From the NCBI RefSeq assembly GCF_905220565.1, contig NC_059413.1, positions 10,978,001 through 11,042,000 of the forward strand: DNA of 64,000 nt. Direction: 5' to 3'. Shown in pieces: positions 44,403-54,058 of the stretch. Every line of letters starts with the position of its first letter. Positions within the stretch are counted from its first letter, which is position 1. The DNA comes from Melitaea cinxia (Eukaryota; Arthropoda; Insecta; Lepidoptera; Nymphalidae). A program made the translations under genes and the position numbers. Below the pieces are notes generated by a model that worked only from the letters and a program-made list of their open reading frames with translations, was not told the origin of the DNA and did not search any database.

Positions 44403-44940
44403 TAATATACAACCATAAGACTAATTCGTACACGATAATCATCATAATTACTAAAGTCCAGCTGTCTATGTCACAAGTTTCATTACAATCCGATCGAGTT
44501 TTTTTTGAATGTGTGACTAAAATCCTTTCATCACAAACATTCGCGTTTATTATATGACTTATCAGAAATCATAAATCGAAGAGCAATCGAATATCGTTTT
44601 TTTTTTGTGTCTTCTAATACAAATAAAATAAATAAGTTTATTTGAGAATGAATTAAAAATGTGTACAGTGAATATTTTTATGCGATTAATGAATAACGTT
44701 AATTTTTTCAATATTAACTTCAAACGAAATCATTTTCTTGCATCTTTGATCAATCACAATTGCGAATTTCCGTAATGAGATCAACGACATGAAATACTAC
44801 TACAAAAATATTTGTAGTACAGTATTTACCATCACCTTCATACATATGAGAAATGGTATTTGCTTTGTAATAAAGACTACTGGTGGTAATTAATTTATCG
44901 TCGGTAATATGCAATAGCGCGTAACACTTGATATAGTGGG
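44403..44940. other. Unassigned AT-rich sequence
   Basis: No gene or repeat recognised. Confidence 0.35.
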
Positions 44941-45091
44941 GTAGCGAGGGGTGGGCAAAGTGGGCATCATGCCCCAGCCGCTACTCACAAAGGGGCGCCA
45001 AATGGTCCGAAAACACAAAATTGCTGGACATAGGATGAGGGGGGGAACGATAAAAAGGTATTGTGCCCCGGGCGCTAGTTAAGCTCGCTAC
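44941..45091. mobile_element. GC-rich 151-bp element with GTAGCGAG/CTCGCTAC ends
   Basis: GTAGCGAG at 44941-44948 and CTCGCTAC at 45084-45091 form an 8-bp inverted pair around GGGCATCATGCCCC, GGGGCGCCAAATGG and TGTGCCCCGGGCGCTAG. The text resembles ends of non-autonomous DNA transposons I recall from several animals. No TSD is seen. Confidence 0.5.
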
Positions 45092-45115
45092 GTAAAAACT
45101 TACGTAAGACCTGAT

Positions 45116-45829
45116 ACTACCGCGTACCTATACTGTGTATCTTGGACAAAACGAAAGTTGTGTTTAAAAATTGTTTGTTATGTTTATCGGTCGATGGTAC
45201 CCTTCTCGAAGTTGTTCAGGATTATATTTACCTAGGCCATACTATCCAACTAGGCCACAACAACTTCGAGAAGGAGGCCGATAGGAGGATTCGGTTGGGC
45301 TGGGCGGCGTTTGGCAGGCTTCGTCGAGTCTGCACTTCGAAGATTCCGCAATGCTTGAAGACAAAAGTCTTGGAGCAATGCGTCCTGCCTGTGTTAACAT
45401 ACGGAGCCGAGACGTGGACACTGACGAAGGGACTGGTCCACAAATTTAAAATCGCTCAACGTGCAAAGGAACGGGCTATGCTTGGGGTTTCTCTCAAAGA
45501 TAGGATTAGAAATGAGACTATCCGCGAGAGAACGAAAGTAACCGACATAGCCCACAGAATTAGTAAGTTGAAGTGGCAGTGGGCTGCTCATCTGTGTCGC
45601 AGGACCGATGGCTGTTGGAGCAGACGAGTCCTAGAGTGGAGACCGCGTCTTGGCAAACGCAGTGTGGGACGTCCTCCGGCCCGTTAAACCGACGATCTAC
45701 GTAAGATTGCCGGTGTAGGCTGGATGAGGATTGCGGAAAACCGGGATATCTGGCGCGAACTTAGGGAGGCCTATGTCCAGCAGTGGACTGCAATATGCTG
45801 ATTTGACTGAGCTGACTACCGCGTATCTA
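45116..45829 (+). mobile_element. RTE-clade LINE, 5'-truncated, with 15-bp TSD
   Basis: The insert is 45131-45814. ACTACCGCGTACCTA (45116-45130) and ACTACCGCGTATCTA (45815-45829) match at 14 of 15 positions. It holds the C-terminal part of the reverse transcriptase and ends AATATGCTGATTTGACTGAG then CTG, comparable to the TGAC-repeat tail at 8550. Confidence 0.88.
45142..45801 (+). pseudogene. RTE reverse transcriptase C-terminal region, one internal stop
   Basis: The frame reads DYIYLGHTIQLGHNNFEKEA, DRRIRLGWAAFGRLRRVCTS, KIPQCLKTKVLEQCVLPVLT, YGAETWTLTKGL, RAMLGVSLKDRIRNETIRER, TKVTDIAHRISKLKWQWAAH and GKRSVGRPPAR (split here). YLG....., LPV.TYGAETW and GRPP are constant in the thumb and C-terminal end of RTE proteins. 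At 45685-45690 the expected Trp after GRPPAR is TAA; the same frame then continues TDDLRKIAGVGWMRIAENRD, IWRELREAYVQQWTAIC to TGA at 45799-45801. So one stop, no frameshift: a fairly young, dead copy. The endonuclease and most of the reverse transcriptase were never inserted. Confidence 0.9.
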
Positions 45830-46196
45830 AAAAAAATCAAAAATGAGGTTTCGTGCGTAGAGGCTGAGTGCTTTATAGCTCTTTATAGTATCATCCCATC
45901 AGGCCAGCTGCGTACTTTGTCTAATAAAAATGTTTCAAACGAGAGAAGTCAAATCCGCAGGAGCAACGGTCATCCAAACGTATTTCCAAACTGCGTATCT
46001 GCGTATGTCATAGAAAGAGTGGCCGTTTTGTTCGTTGCTGTAATTAATGCGAATGCAAACCCTATTAATACATTAATAAAAGGCTGTGTATGTGAACATT
46101 GCTAGTTACTTCATAATAGGTAAACAAAATTTTACTAAACATTACCTGACTCGGTGAATGTCGTATCGCTATACTTTTTGGGATTTTCATTTATCT
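45830..46196. other. Unassigned sequence
   Basis: The 124-codon plus frame reported across 45731-46105 starts inside the RTE tail and runs into this sequence; no motif is seen, and it is probably chance. Confidence 0.4.
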
Positions 46197-46488
46197 TTAA
46201 TCGACTTCCAAAAAAGGAGGTGGGTCTCAATGCAACTGTATTTTTTTTTTTTAATGTATGTTACTTCAGAACTTTTGACTGGGTGGAGCGATTTCGACAA
46301 ATTTTCTTTTGATCGAAAGGTGGTGTGTGTCGTTTGGTCCCATTTAAATTTATTTGAGATCTGACAACTACTTTTCGAGTTATATCTAATAATGCGTTTT
46401 TACTTGACGCTTTTTTCGTCGACCTACGTTGTATTATACCGCATAACTTTCTACTGGATGTACCCATTTTGATAATTATTTTTTTGTT

Positions 46489-46537
<49 letters not shown>

Positions 46538-46856
46538 ATATCTCTAGTTTGATACCATGATAACCATGGATGGAAACCAGGATCTGATGATAGGATCCCA
46601 GAGAAATAAAGGGAAACTCTTAAAAATCCGCAATAACTTTTTACCGGGTGTACCGATTTTGATAATTTTTAATTTAATCGAAAGCTGATATTTATCATGT
46701 GGTCACATATAAATTTTATTGAGATCTGATAACCACTTTTTGAGTAATCTTTGATAACGCATAGTTACTTGACTATTTTTTCGTCGATCTACGTTGTATT
46801 ACTCGTCGATGGAATTGAAGTCGGTTTTTTTTCGTTTGCGAGCAAACACAATTATT
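46197..46856 (+). mobile_element. Family D element, long form, with TA expansion
   Basis: From TTTAATCGACTTCC with GGAGGTGGGTCTC to GAAGTCGG, spacer, GTTTGC-GA-GCAAAC and ACAATTATT. A (TA)n run (46493-46535) has expanded where other copies read GTTG(A)AAAGGAGATATC. Both internal modules are present; 660 bp. Confidence 0.82.
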
Positions 46857-47246
46857 CTTTTATACAAACCTTACCTTTGACGGCAACAAACGGAATTGTA
46901 CAATTTGGCGTAGTAGTTCGAAAGTTATGTGCGTGAATGATTCATTATATTTAAATATTTAATTGTTCTACATACATAAATGCATCGTGGCCGCTATAAC
47001 TATAAATAACACAAATTGCAATCAAAAGTTGAAAGTTAAAGGGATTTCCCAAAAGCGCAAAAGTAAACAAGTCTAAATAAGTACCTACAGTAAAAACATT
47101 CTTTGAGAATAACCACATACAGTTTTGTACATGCGCCCCGTATTTTGCAAAACAAACAAGAAATTTAGAGACGTGACTAAACACCTTATTTATAGTTAGA
47201 CCGTAGCGTTCAATATGTTTAATCATTAATAACCATATGCATCATC
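46857..47246. other. Unassigned AT-rich sequence
   Basis: A 91-codon minus frame (46951-47226) has no motif I recognise. No repeat is seen. Confidence 0.35.
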
Positions 47247-47441
47247 ACATAGTATAAAACAAAGTCGCTTCCCGCTGTCTGTGTGCTTAGATCTTTAAAA
47301 GTACGCAGCGGATTTTGATGCGGTTTTCTTCAGTAAATAGAGTGATTCCAGAGGAAGGTTTATATGTATAATACATGCATATTATAGTAGAGGAACACTG
47401 ATAGTTTTTGCGACCGTGCGAAGCCGGGGTGGGTTGCTAGT
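47247..47441 (+). mobile_element. Helitron-like element, full length
   Basis: It begins CACATAGTATAAAACAAAG, contains GCGGATTTTGATGCGG and TTATATGTATAATACATGCA, and ends ACCGTGCGAAGCCGGGGTGG then GTTGCTAGT. It is the best copy of its family in the window and the reference for 17178, 27459 and 31601. Confidence 0.78.
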
Positions 47442-47726
47442 TTGGAATATTTTTAAATAGACATTACTTTCTAACCCGCTGTTTTTTTTTTTTTAAACAA
47501 CAACCACTGGCCTTAAATTACCTGTATGTTTTTTAAACATGCATAATACATTATCTTATAGGCAATTCGTTAGAAATATAACCACAGATTGACTTTGTCC
47601 TTTGACTGTAAAACTAAGATGTGGTCTAATGCTAAATATTTGTTATAATGTCTTAATTTTTTTTAGCTAATTTTTTCTTCTTTATTTGCGTATAACCTAG
47701 TAAAAGGTATATTTTTTTTGCAATTT

Positions 47727-48009
47727 ACTTTGCTTTTGCAGTTTATTGGAGTTTACTTCTTAAAAATCGATTTTCATATAAGAACGGTATAAAAAAATGA
47801 GGAAAAAAATCTACTGAACGAATGACCTCGTTACGTTTTTGTTAATGCCAGCTGCGATCCGATAGATGGCGTTATTTGATTCGTTTATTCACCGTTCGAT
47901 ATGGTATTAATTTTTTTTTTTCGACTAGTAAGCCTTTTTTGTGCCTATTTAGACAGTCGATCTGAGGGAGTAAACTCCAGTCGTATGTCGGAACACACGA
48001 ACTTTTTAT
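47727..48009 (+). mobile_element. Family G repeat, copy 3
   Basis: AATCGATTTTCATATAAG, AATGACCTCGTTACGTTTTT, CGATAGATGGCGTTATTTG, GACTAGTAAGCC, GTGCCTATTTAGACAGTCG and GAGTAAACTCCAGTCG. Same strand as copies 1 and 2. Confidence 0.72.
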
Positions 48010-48132
48010 AAATATATCCGCGAAATTAGTACAATTAGAAAATGAAATTTAAAATTTGCAATCACGACGAAAGCAGCAGGTACAACTTGCTATCAATAAA
48101 AAGCCACATACTCAACGGCTTTAAGTAAGACA

Positions 48133-48222
48133 AATTCCTGTGCTAGGGATCAGACAACATACAACACTAACACACACCTCTAGGTCTATACAATGACAAA
48201 CATCTGTATAGCCTAAATATTA
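48133..48222 (-). mobile_element. SINE fragment (SINE-B-like), minus strand
   Basis: CTAGGGATCAGACAACATAC, ACCTCTAGGTCTATAC and GACAAACATCTGTATAGCC follow the inverse of the SINE-B body (11815-11950), with many differences. Confidence 0.5.
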
Positions 48223-48227
48223 TTTAC

Positions 48228-48399
48228 ACTAGCGACTTCTGCCCGTCCATATTATTTTACACGAAAAATAATCACCAACACATTTTGTACTGAAACCTTC
48301 TCCAAAATACGCTGCATCTTATGGTATATTATTCAATCGGTTCAGTAGTTTTCGCAGAGTAACCGAACAAAAAACCGGCTCGCCATTTGTTAGTATAAG
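48228..48399 (-). mobile_element. Helitron-like element, minus strand
   Basis: The plus strand runs from CACTAGCGACTTCTGCCCG through TTCTCCAAAATACGCTGC and CAATCGGTTCAGTAGTTTTC to ACCGGCTCGCCATTTG then TTAGTATAAG. Inverse of the 23812/35342 family and more complete at its CTAG end. Confidence 0.73.
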
Positions 48400-48721
48400 A
48401 CTTAGCTCATGATTACGATTACGGCTCCCGAAACATTAGTCACAAACAAACTAAAACATCATTTTGACACAGGCGTACCTAGGTCTAAATATATTATCGT
48501 GATCAGAAAACGCAATTCTAAATTACTTAAAAATCAAAACTTATACATATGCATTTCTTGTTTCTTAATCTTATAAGCCGTTGCGAGTTGTTTTGTCAAA
48601 CATGTACCGATAAAATTACGTTTAACCATAATAGTTTTTTTTCTCAAATCGGTCGAATAATAATTAATGTATTAAAACCTAAATTCCTTATTGTTTTATT
48701 GTATCAATTGACAAAGCACAC

Positions 48722-48808
48722 CTATACTAATATTAAAATGCTAAAAAGTTTTTTTTTTTTTGTTTTTTTCCTCAAAAAACGCGTGTGACGCCGTAGGGTA
48801 CAGCTAGT
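48722..48808 (+). mobile_element. Helitron-like element, internally deleted
   Basis: Both termini are preserved, CTATACTAATATTAAAATGC and CGCCGTAGGGTACAGCTAGT, but only about 87 bp separate them, including T runs. An extreme internal deletion derivative of the 7791 family. Confidence 0.65.
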
Positions 48809-49719
48809 GCTCTTAGTAAACTTTAAATTTTAAAATAATTACACACCCAACATCAAAGTTATCATATAAAATTTAAATCCTACTTGGTAATATTCCATTA
48901 CTTAGTTGCTATGTATTCTGCAAGGTGATAACATTTTTACTAAAATAATACCTAATACCAAAATTTAGGTAGCAATACATTTTAAAACAAATTTTCTTAT
49001 TTTTATCAAAATCAATAAAAAAAATTGTATAAAATTATTCGTCCTAAAGTGTTCAATTCGCACTTCCACAGACCAAAAATATTAATACTTGATAACAAAA
49101 AATAATTTCAAGTTTATTTAAAAACGATAACATAAGTTATCTATCAACTGTCAAGCAGTGAATGGTACTGACCCTAAAAAAGTTTACGAATTCATCTATT
49201 ATTCTATTTCCATCAAGGGATTGCAAAGTCGACCGAAAAATGAATGATTTCAAGGCTCAACAGATACGGTATATTTGATAAGAATGGAAAGAGATCACAT
49301 CACAACTGTATGATAAATCTAACAAAGTATACAGCATTGACATTATTTTACTAATCGTGCAATGTGATTGCCCTCTTCACAGAGACTGGGCAGATGCGCG
49401 CGAAAGTCTCAACTCAACTCTCAATTTGTTTTCTGTGTGAGATAAAAAAATAACTGCCACTTAATAAAGGGCAAAAAATAAAAGAAATTCTTTTTGAAAT
49501 CAATAAATTTCAACATACAGAAAAAATATCTTATTAATTTTTTTTATAATTCCATAATTTTTATCTCGAAAAAAAATTAAAATTAAAAAACAAAAATTTA
49601 AAGTCTATAAATAAGTATTAAACCTTAATTTTTCACCTTTAGAACCCGTATTTACCCTATACTATTATAGATTCCTGTAAATTTATGTATAAACAGCTAA
49701 AAAGCTCAGCATAAAAGCC
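48809..49719. other. Unassigned AT-rich sequence
   Basis: No gene or repeat recognised; A/T content is very high near 49490-49600. Confidence 0.35.
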
Positions 49720-49945
49720 GTGTAAAACGTCACTCAGCGTCACTGCTTAGCGTAAACGTAAAACTTTTTTACGCACGCTTGGCTTGGGGAGTAAGCTGGT
49801 GAATGCGTGACGAGAGCGTTACGAAAAGTATGATCGGGCGAGGCGAACGGAAGTTGAGAGGGAGATACAAGTTAGTGAAGATAGAAAGAGAGAGAGTTAC
49901 GTTTGTAAGTTCAACTTCAGTCGTGTGGTCTAAGGTACAATCGTT
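49720..49945 (+). other. GC-richer segment of unknown nature
   Basis: GTAAGCTGGTGAATGCGTGA, CGAGAGCGTTACG, GGGCGAGGCGAACGGAAG and TTGAGAGGGAGATACAAG stand out from the surroundings. TTACGTTTGTAAGTTC includes a splice-donor-like GTAAGT. The 63-codon frame MRDESVTKSMIGRGERKLRG... crosses it and runs into family D. Possibly the end of an LTR or a 5' UTR exon; nothing decides. Confidence 0.35.
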
Positions 49946-49955
49946 TGCTTTGAAA

Positions 49956-50291
49956 TCAAATGTGGTGAGTGTTATGTGGTCCCATTTAAATTAAATTGAG
50001 ATCTAACAAGTATTTTTTGAGTTATGTCTAATAAAGCGTATTTACTTGACTTTTTCGTCGACCTACGTTGTATTATAACACATAACTATACACTGAGTAT
50101 ACCGATTTTGATGATTCTTTTTTTAATGGAAAACAAATGAGTCTGACTTAAATGTAATCGAGATCTGATAACTAATTTTTGAGTAATCTTCTACACGCAT
50201 TACTTAATTATTTTTTCATCTACCTGTGTTGTATTACTTGTCTATGTAATTGAAGACGGCTTTTTTTCGTTTGCCTGCAAACACTATTATT
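49956..50291 (+). mobile_element. Family D element, 5'-truncated
   Basis: TGTGGTGAGTGTTATGTGG and CCCATTTAAATTAAATTGAG belong to module 1; the module 2 part is shortened. It ends GAAGACGG, spacer, GTTTGC-CT-GCAAAC, ACTATTATT. Confidence 0.72.
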
Positions 50292-50889
50292 TAAGAAATA
50301 AACTTCAAAATATACTTTTCACATATTACTTGTTACATATGACTTTTCCACTCGACTGTTCTACACCTCTCAGAATAGAAGAGGTCGCAGGTCTCGTGTA
50401 ATTTCTGAGTTCGATTTATAAAATTATAATCGCCACGTGACATAGCATTGCACGATTTAGACTGCTGCTTCGCTATAAATAATAGGTAATTTATTTTTTT
50501 TACAAAACCCGCAATGGATGATAAAAAACGATGTAAACTTGAAAATATTCGGCTAGATTCACTTGATACATTTTAACAATAGGCGTTTGTTGCATGTTGT
50601 AGTATAGGTATATCATTACACTTTTAAAATAGTCTTATTTTGTTTTCGTGGTCGATGTTCAGTCTCTCAAAGACCTGACATGTTTTATTGTATCGGGTAA
50701 ATAAAATTTTAAGCTTAGTTCAATTTAATACAATGTTAAAAAATATACTTGCATTACTTTTTTTAGATATTTTTTTAGGAATTGCCTTGAGTTAAAAGTT
50801 CTTATAGAACAAAATATGATCTCTGTAAACATTTTATGTTGTAGATACTTGTAAACTCAAATCAAAAATTATTAAAGGTATAGGAATAT
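50292..50889. other. Unassigned AT-rich sequence
   Basis: No gene or repeat recognised. Confidence 0.35.
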
Positions 50890-51001
50890 CTTAATATATA
50901 TAAATTATGCTGCCCGCGATGGACTCGTAAACTACCTACTTAACCGATTTAAATCAAATTTTCACACCGTGTGCAGTTTGATCCAACTTGAAAGATAGGC
51001 T
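50890..51001 (+). mobile_element. Helitron-like fragment
   Basis: TTAATATATATAAATTATGC, ACTTAACCGATTTAAATC and AAATTTTCACACCGTGTGC have the layout of the left end of Helitron-like elements. It is cut off by the LINE tail at 51002. Confidence 0.5.
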
Positions 51002-51735
51002 ACATTTATTTATTTATTCTTAATGTACACCAAAATACAGACACATATAAAGAAAGATACAATACAAGATGTACAAAGGCGATCTTATCGCTAAATAGCG
51101 ATTTCTTCCAGATAACCTTTGATACAGTAGCAACGGTTAGAAGTGTGCACATATTAAGGAGGAAAAATCAATAATAAATAACGTAACTAACTAAAATACG
51201 AGGCATTTATCAGACATACGTAGATATAAACTACGATATAATAGACTTACATAAATATAAAAAACTTATATATAAATAAGTAAATATTTTAGTATATAAT
51301 ATATTAAACACATATACATACACATATATAAATAAATACATACATATGTACATATAAAGTAAACTACAAATCACGACAGTTATGACTTAATGAGCGACGT
51401 ATAATACTTTTTAAGGCGTTTCTTAAAACAAGCTTGCGTAGGAGCTTGTCTTATTGAAAGCGGAAGAGAATTTCACAGACGGACACTATTAACGGTAAAA
51501 GAATTGGAGTAGAAGGAAGTAGAATGGGTAGGAATTTTCAGAAGCAAATTGGATTCAACGTAAGGGAACGTTCATGGGAATTGCGAAGAAACGTAAACCG
51601 TTCTTTAAGGTAATGAAAGGCATTAGGATTAAAAAGAACACAGTAGAGTAAGTACGTGGGTATTCCTACGAAGGCGAATTGGGAGCCACTTGAGTTTACT
51701 GCCAAAATCATAGTCTCCGATTTTCTCAGTAACTG

Positions 51736-51737
<2 letters not shown>
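51002..51737 (-). mobile_element. CR1/L2-like LINE C-terminus and 3' UTR
   Basis: On the minus strand the coding remnant is followed by a long AT-rich UTR, then CTGGAAGAAATCGC, the hairpin at 51087-51102, AAGATCGCCTTTGTACATC and an AATAAATAAATAAAT tail. It is the longest copy of the LINE whose tails lie at 10835, 42302 and 61655. Confidence 0.75.
51380..51737 (-). pseudogene. LINE reverse transcriptase C-terminal tail
   Basis: The minus strand reads KLKWLPIRLRRNTHVLTLLC, then (frameshift) YLKERFTFLRNSHERSLT, then SNLLLKIPTHSTSFYSNSFT, VNSVRL, a stop where W is expected (TGG to TGA), NSLPLSIRQAPTQACFKKRL, KKYYTSLIKS and a natural stop (51380-51382). LP...RR..H.L...Y, SFTV...RLWNSLP..IR.A.....FK..L is the constant C-terminal end of CR1/L2-like LINEs in insects. 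One stop and at least one frameshift. Confidence 0.72.
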
Positions 51738-51781
<44 letters not shown>

Positions 51782-51784
51782 CAG
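51733..51784. repeat. Perfect 52-bp palindrome built on (TA)18
   Basis: CTGTCTGA, then 18 TA units, then TCAGACAG. Both arms are exact complements, so the strand can fold into one long hairpin. Shorter TA runs follow. Confidence 0.92.
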
Positions 51785-52331
51785 ATATATATATATATAT
51801 AATTATATATATTAAGCCAGTGTTTGCCTACCTTTTTAGATAAAAAACCTCATAATTGTTCCACATAAATTGCACATCATTTTATAGATAATTTATTGCT
51901 TTACCGGCATCCAAAACTAAAAAAAAATTAACTAATTAAAAAGGACGGTTTGGTATGCTTTAAAAAGAAAGAAAGTTAATTTTTTCCTCAAATCAACGCG
52001 GGTGAATCCGCGTCGCCCAGATAGTGTACCAATATTGTTTATATTACAACATTTTATAGACATTGCATACAGAGGAACACTTACACTTACATAACATCCA
52101 GATAGATATAGCAAAATATAAACTATTCTAACCGTTGATGTGTCTACACGTGAGACAGGTAAACGCACTGGCGTCACACGAATAATTTAACTTAAAGTAC
52201 CGTATTTGTTTTAATAATACACCTTATCGCGTCTATAATACAATTACTTATTCATACTTCACGTTACATAGTTAGAAGAAAATAATAGTACGATGCCCTT
52301 TGCTATTTTATTTATAACTACTTATATATGA

Positions 52332-52332
<1 letters not shown>
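51785..52332. other. Mixed sequence with a Helitron-like end
   Basis: TTCCTCAAATCAACGCGGG and TGAATCCGCGTCGCCCAG then ATAGTG at about 51984-52025 resemble a Helitron-like 3' end. Nothing else is recognised. Confidence 0.4.

Positions 52333-52382
<50 letters not shown>
52333..52382. repeat. (TA)n microsatellite
   Basis: About 50 bp of TA with one CA interruption near its start. Confidence 0.93.
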
Positions 52383-52385
<3 letters not shown>

Positions 52386-52721
52386 CATTGAGTGTTATTT
52401 ATAGTTTAGTTATTGTTATTAATCATCGTATGGCATTTCAGTGATTCCTTTGGCAGTTTCTTCATATTTTATAGTAGTGATAAGGTACATTATAATAACA
52501 ATAATTTACAGTTTTACCAGTTGCTGAATGTTTATCTTCTGTATAAGCCACGGATTTGTGAGCATATTAGTGTCTCTAACTAATAAACTGCAATATTTGT
52601 ATTTACAGGTTTCGTATAGAAATATAATGTCTACCAGATAATGTGAAATTACGTGATGATAAAAAAAAGTTTATCGTAAAGTTTTATATGCAATGTATCT
52701 AGATGTGTCTAAAATATAACA

Positions 52722-52945
52722 CACTAGCCGACCCGTGCTCACTTCGTTGGGCGTTAATTATTATTATATTAACAATGATATAATATATTATATAATATGT
52801 TGCTCCAACGCCATCTTTCACTCCTGAATAGTGTAGCTTTCTGTTAATGAAAGAATTTTCAGGATTGGATCAGTATTTGCGAAGATTACCCCCTACATAC
52901 AAACAAAGTTATAAACTTTACCTCTTTATAATACTAGTATAGATT
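52722..52945 (-). mobile_element. Helitron-like element, minus strand
   Basis: The plus strand starts ACTAGCCGACCCGTGCTC, has CAACGCCATCTTTCACTCC and AACAAAGTTATAAAC, and ends TTTATAATACTAGTATAGAT, the inverse of the usual ATCTATACTAATATTATAAA start. Both termini are present. Confidence 0.75.
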
Positions 52946-53824
52946 ACGAAAAAAATTAAAATATGACATATTATGAATTCAATAATTACATAAATGTTCA
53001 TTAATTTTTTTTAAATAGTTTTATAAAATTTTATAACGTATTACATTCATATTTAAAAAATTGTCTAACACAAAAATGTTTTTGTTAAATCAATAAATAC
53101 AAAATAGCGGTGGCGCAAAACTACTACTAGAAATCGTCCAGCGTCGTTCGATATTCAAAACCATTTACCGTAACTGAGGATACTCCGCACCAAACAGAAT
53201 TGTTGTTCATGAACTATTCTTGGATTCTCTGTAGGCCATATCCTAGAATTTTGCTTGTTTACGGAAAAATTTAAATGGAAATGGGCTTCATCGCTCATTA
53301 TCAAATTGTTAATGAAATCGCGATCTTCTTCTGCTTTTTGTCGGTATGTGTTCTGTTTTGTATTTGTTCCATTTAAAATTCCCCAAGTTTTCTAAACAAA
53401 ATTCTAAAATAAAAATAAAAAATATAAATTAATTTAAAAGTTATTAAACATTCAAACCCTAACGGTAGTTTTGCGGCACCCGGTACAATCAAACTCTTCA
53501 ACTTAATAATAATAACATATGTATAAAAAGACAAATCGAAAACAACTATAACAAAGAACAAAAACAATATTTTCAGAATTACCGCAGAAATAAACCTATG
53601 ACGAGCCTGTGAGGTAAACAATAAAAATTATTACAAAACAAGACGATATATGCAGCTTATGAAAAAACAATGACTTATTATGCTTCATTTATTTTATGCA
53701 ATAATAGAATTTTGATTAATAATGCAGCTAATACGAGTATATGTTCGATATAAGTTTTTAAGCTTTCACAGTCATTACGAACACTTTGGATTCTACTGGT
53801 CTTACTGCGATTAATATTTTAAAA
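52946..53824. other. Unassigned AT-rich sequence
   Basis: No gene supported. A slightly GC-richer patch lies at 53105-53300 (GGTGGCGCAAAACTACTAC) and is unexplained. Confidence 0.35.
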
Positions 53825-54058
53825 GTGACGCGTTAGCGCAACGGTCACAGCACTGGTTTGTGACTGTTGCGCTGGCGATTGCGGGTTCGATCCCCGCACA
53901 TGATAAACGTTTGTATTGGCCACACATATATTTGTCGTGGTCTGGGCGTGTGTTGTGTTAATATTGTATGTATTTCCGGACCCCCAATACAAGAGATAAT
54001 CCTACTAGGGGCCGCTTAGTGTGAAGCGCTTATTTATTATTTATTTATTTATTATTTG
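53825..54058 (+). mobile_element. SINE-B, full length, tRNA-derived
   Basis: The head carries an A-box-like TAGCGCAACGG (53834-53844) and an exact B box GGTTCGATCCC (53884-53894), flanked by GCGG/CCGC pairing as in a T arm. The body follows (GTATTGGCCACACATAT, TGGTCTGGGCGTGTG, GGACCCCCAATACAAGAG) and the tail is TTTATTATTTATTTATTTAT. About 234 bp. These are internal pol III promoters, so a young copy could be transcribed. Confidence 0.83.

Noticed and set aside
45731..46105. 124-codon plus-strand reading frame
   Set aside because: It begins in an alternative frame of the RTE tail and crosses the TSD into flanking sequence.
53825..53900. Possible tRNA gene with A and B boxes
   Set aside because: The sequence continues into a SINE body with a TTTA-type tail, and a second copy exists at 58622.
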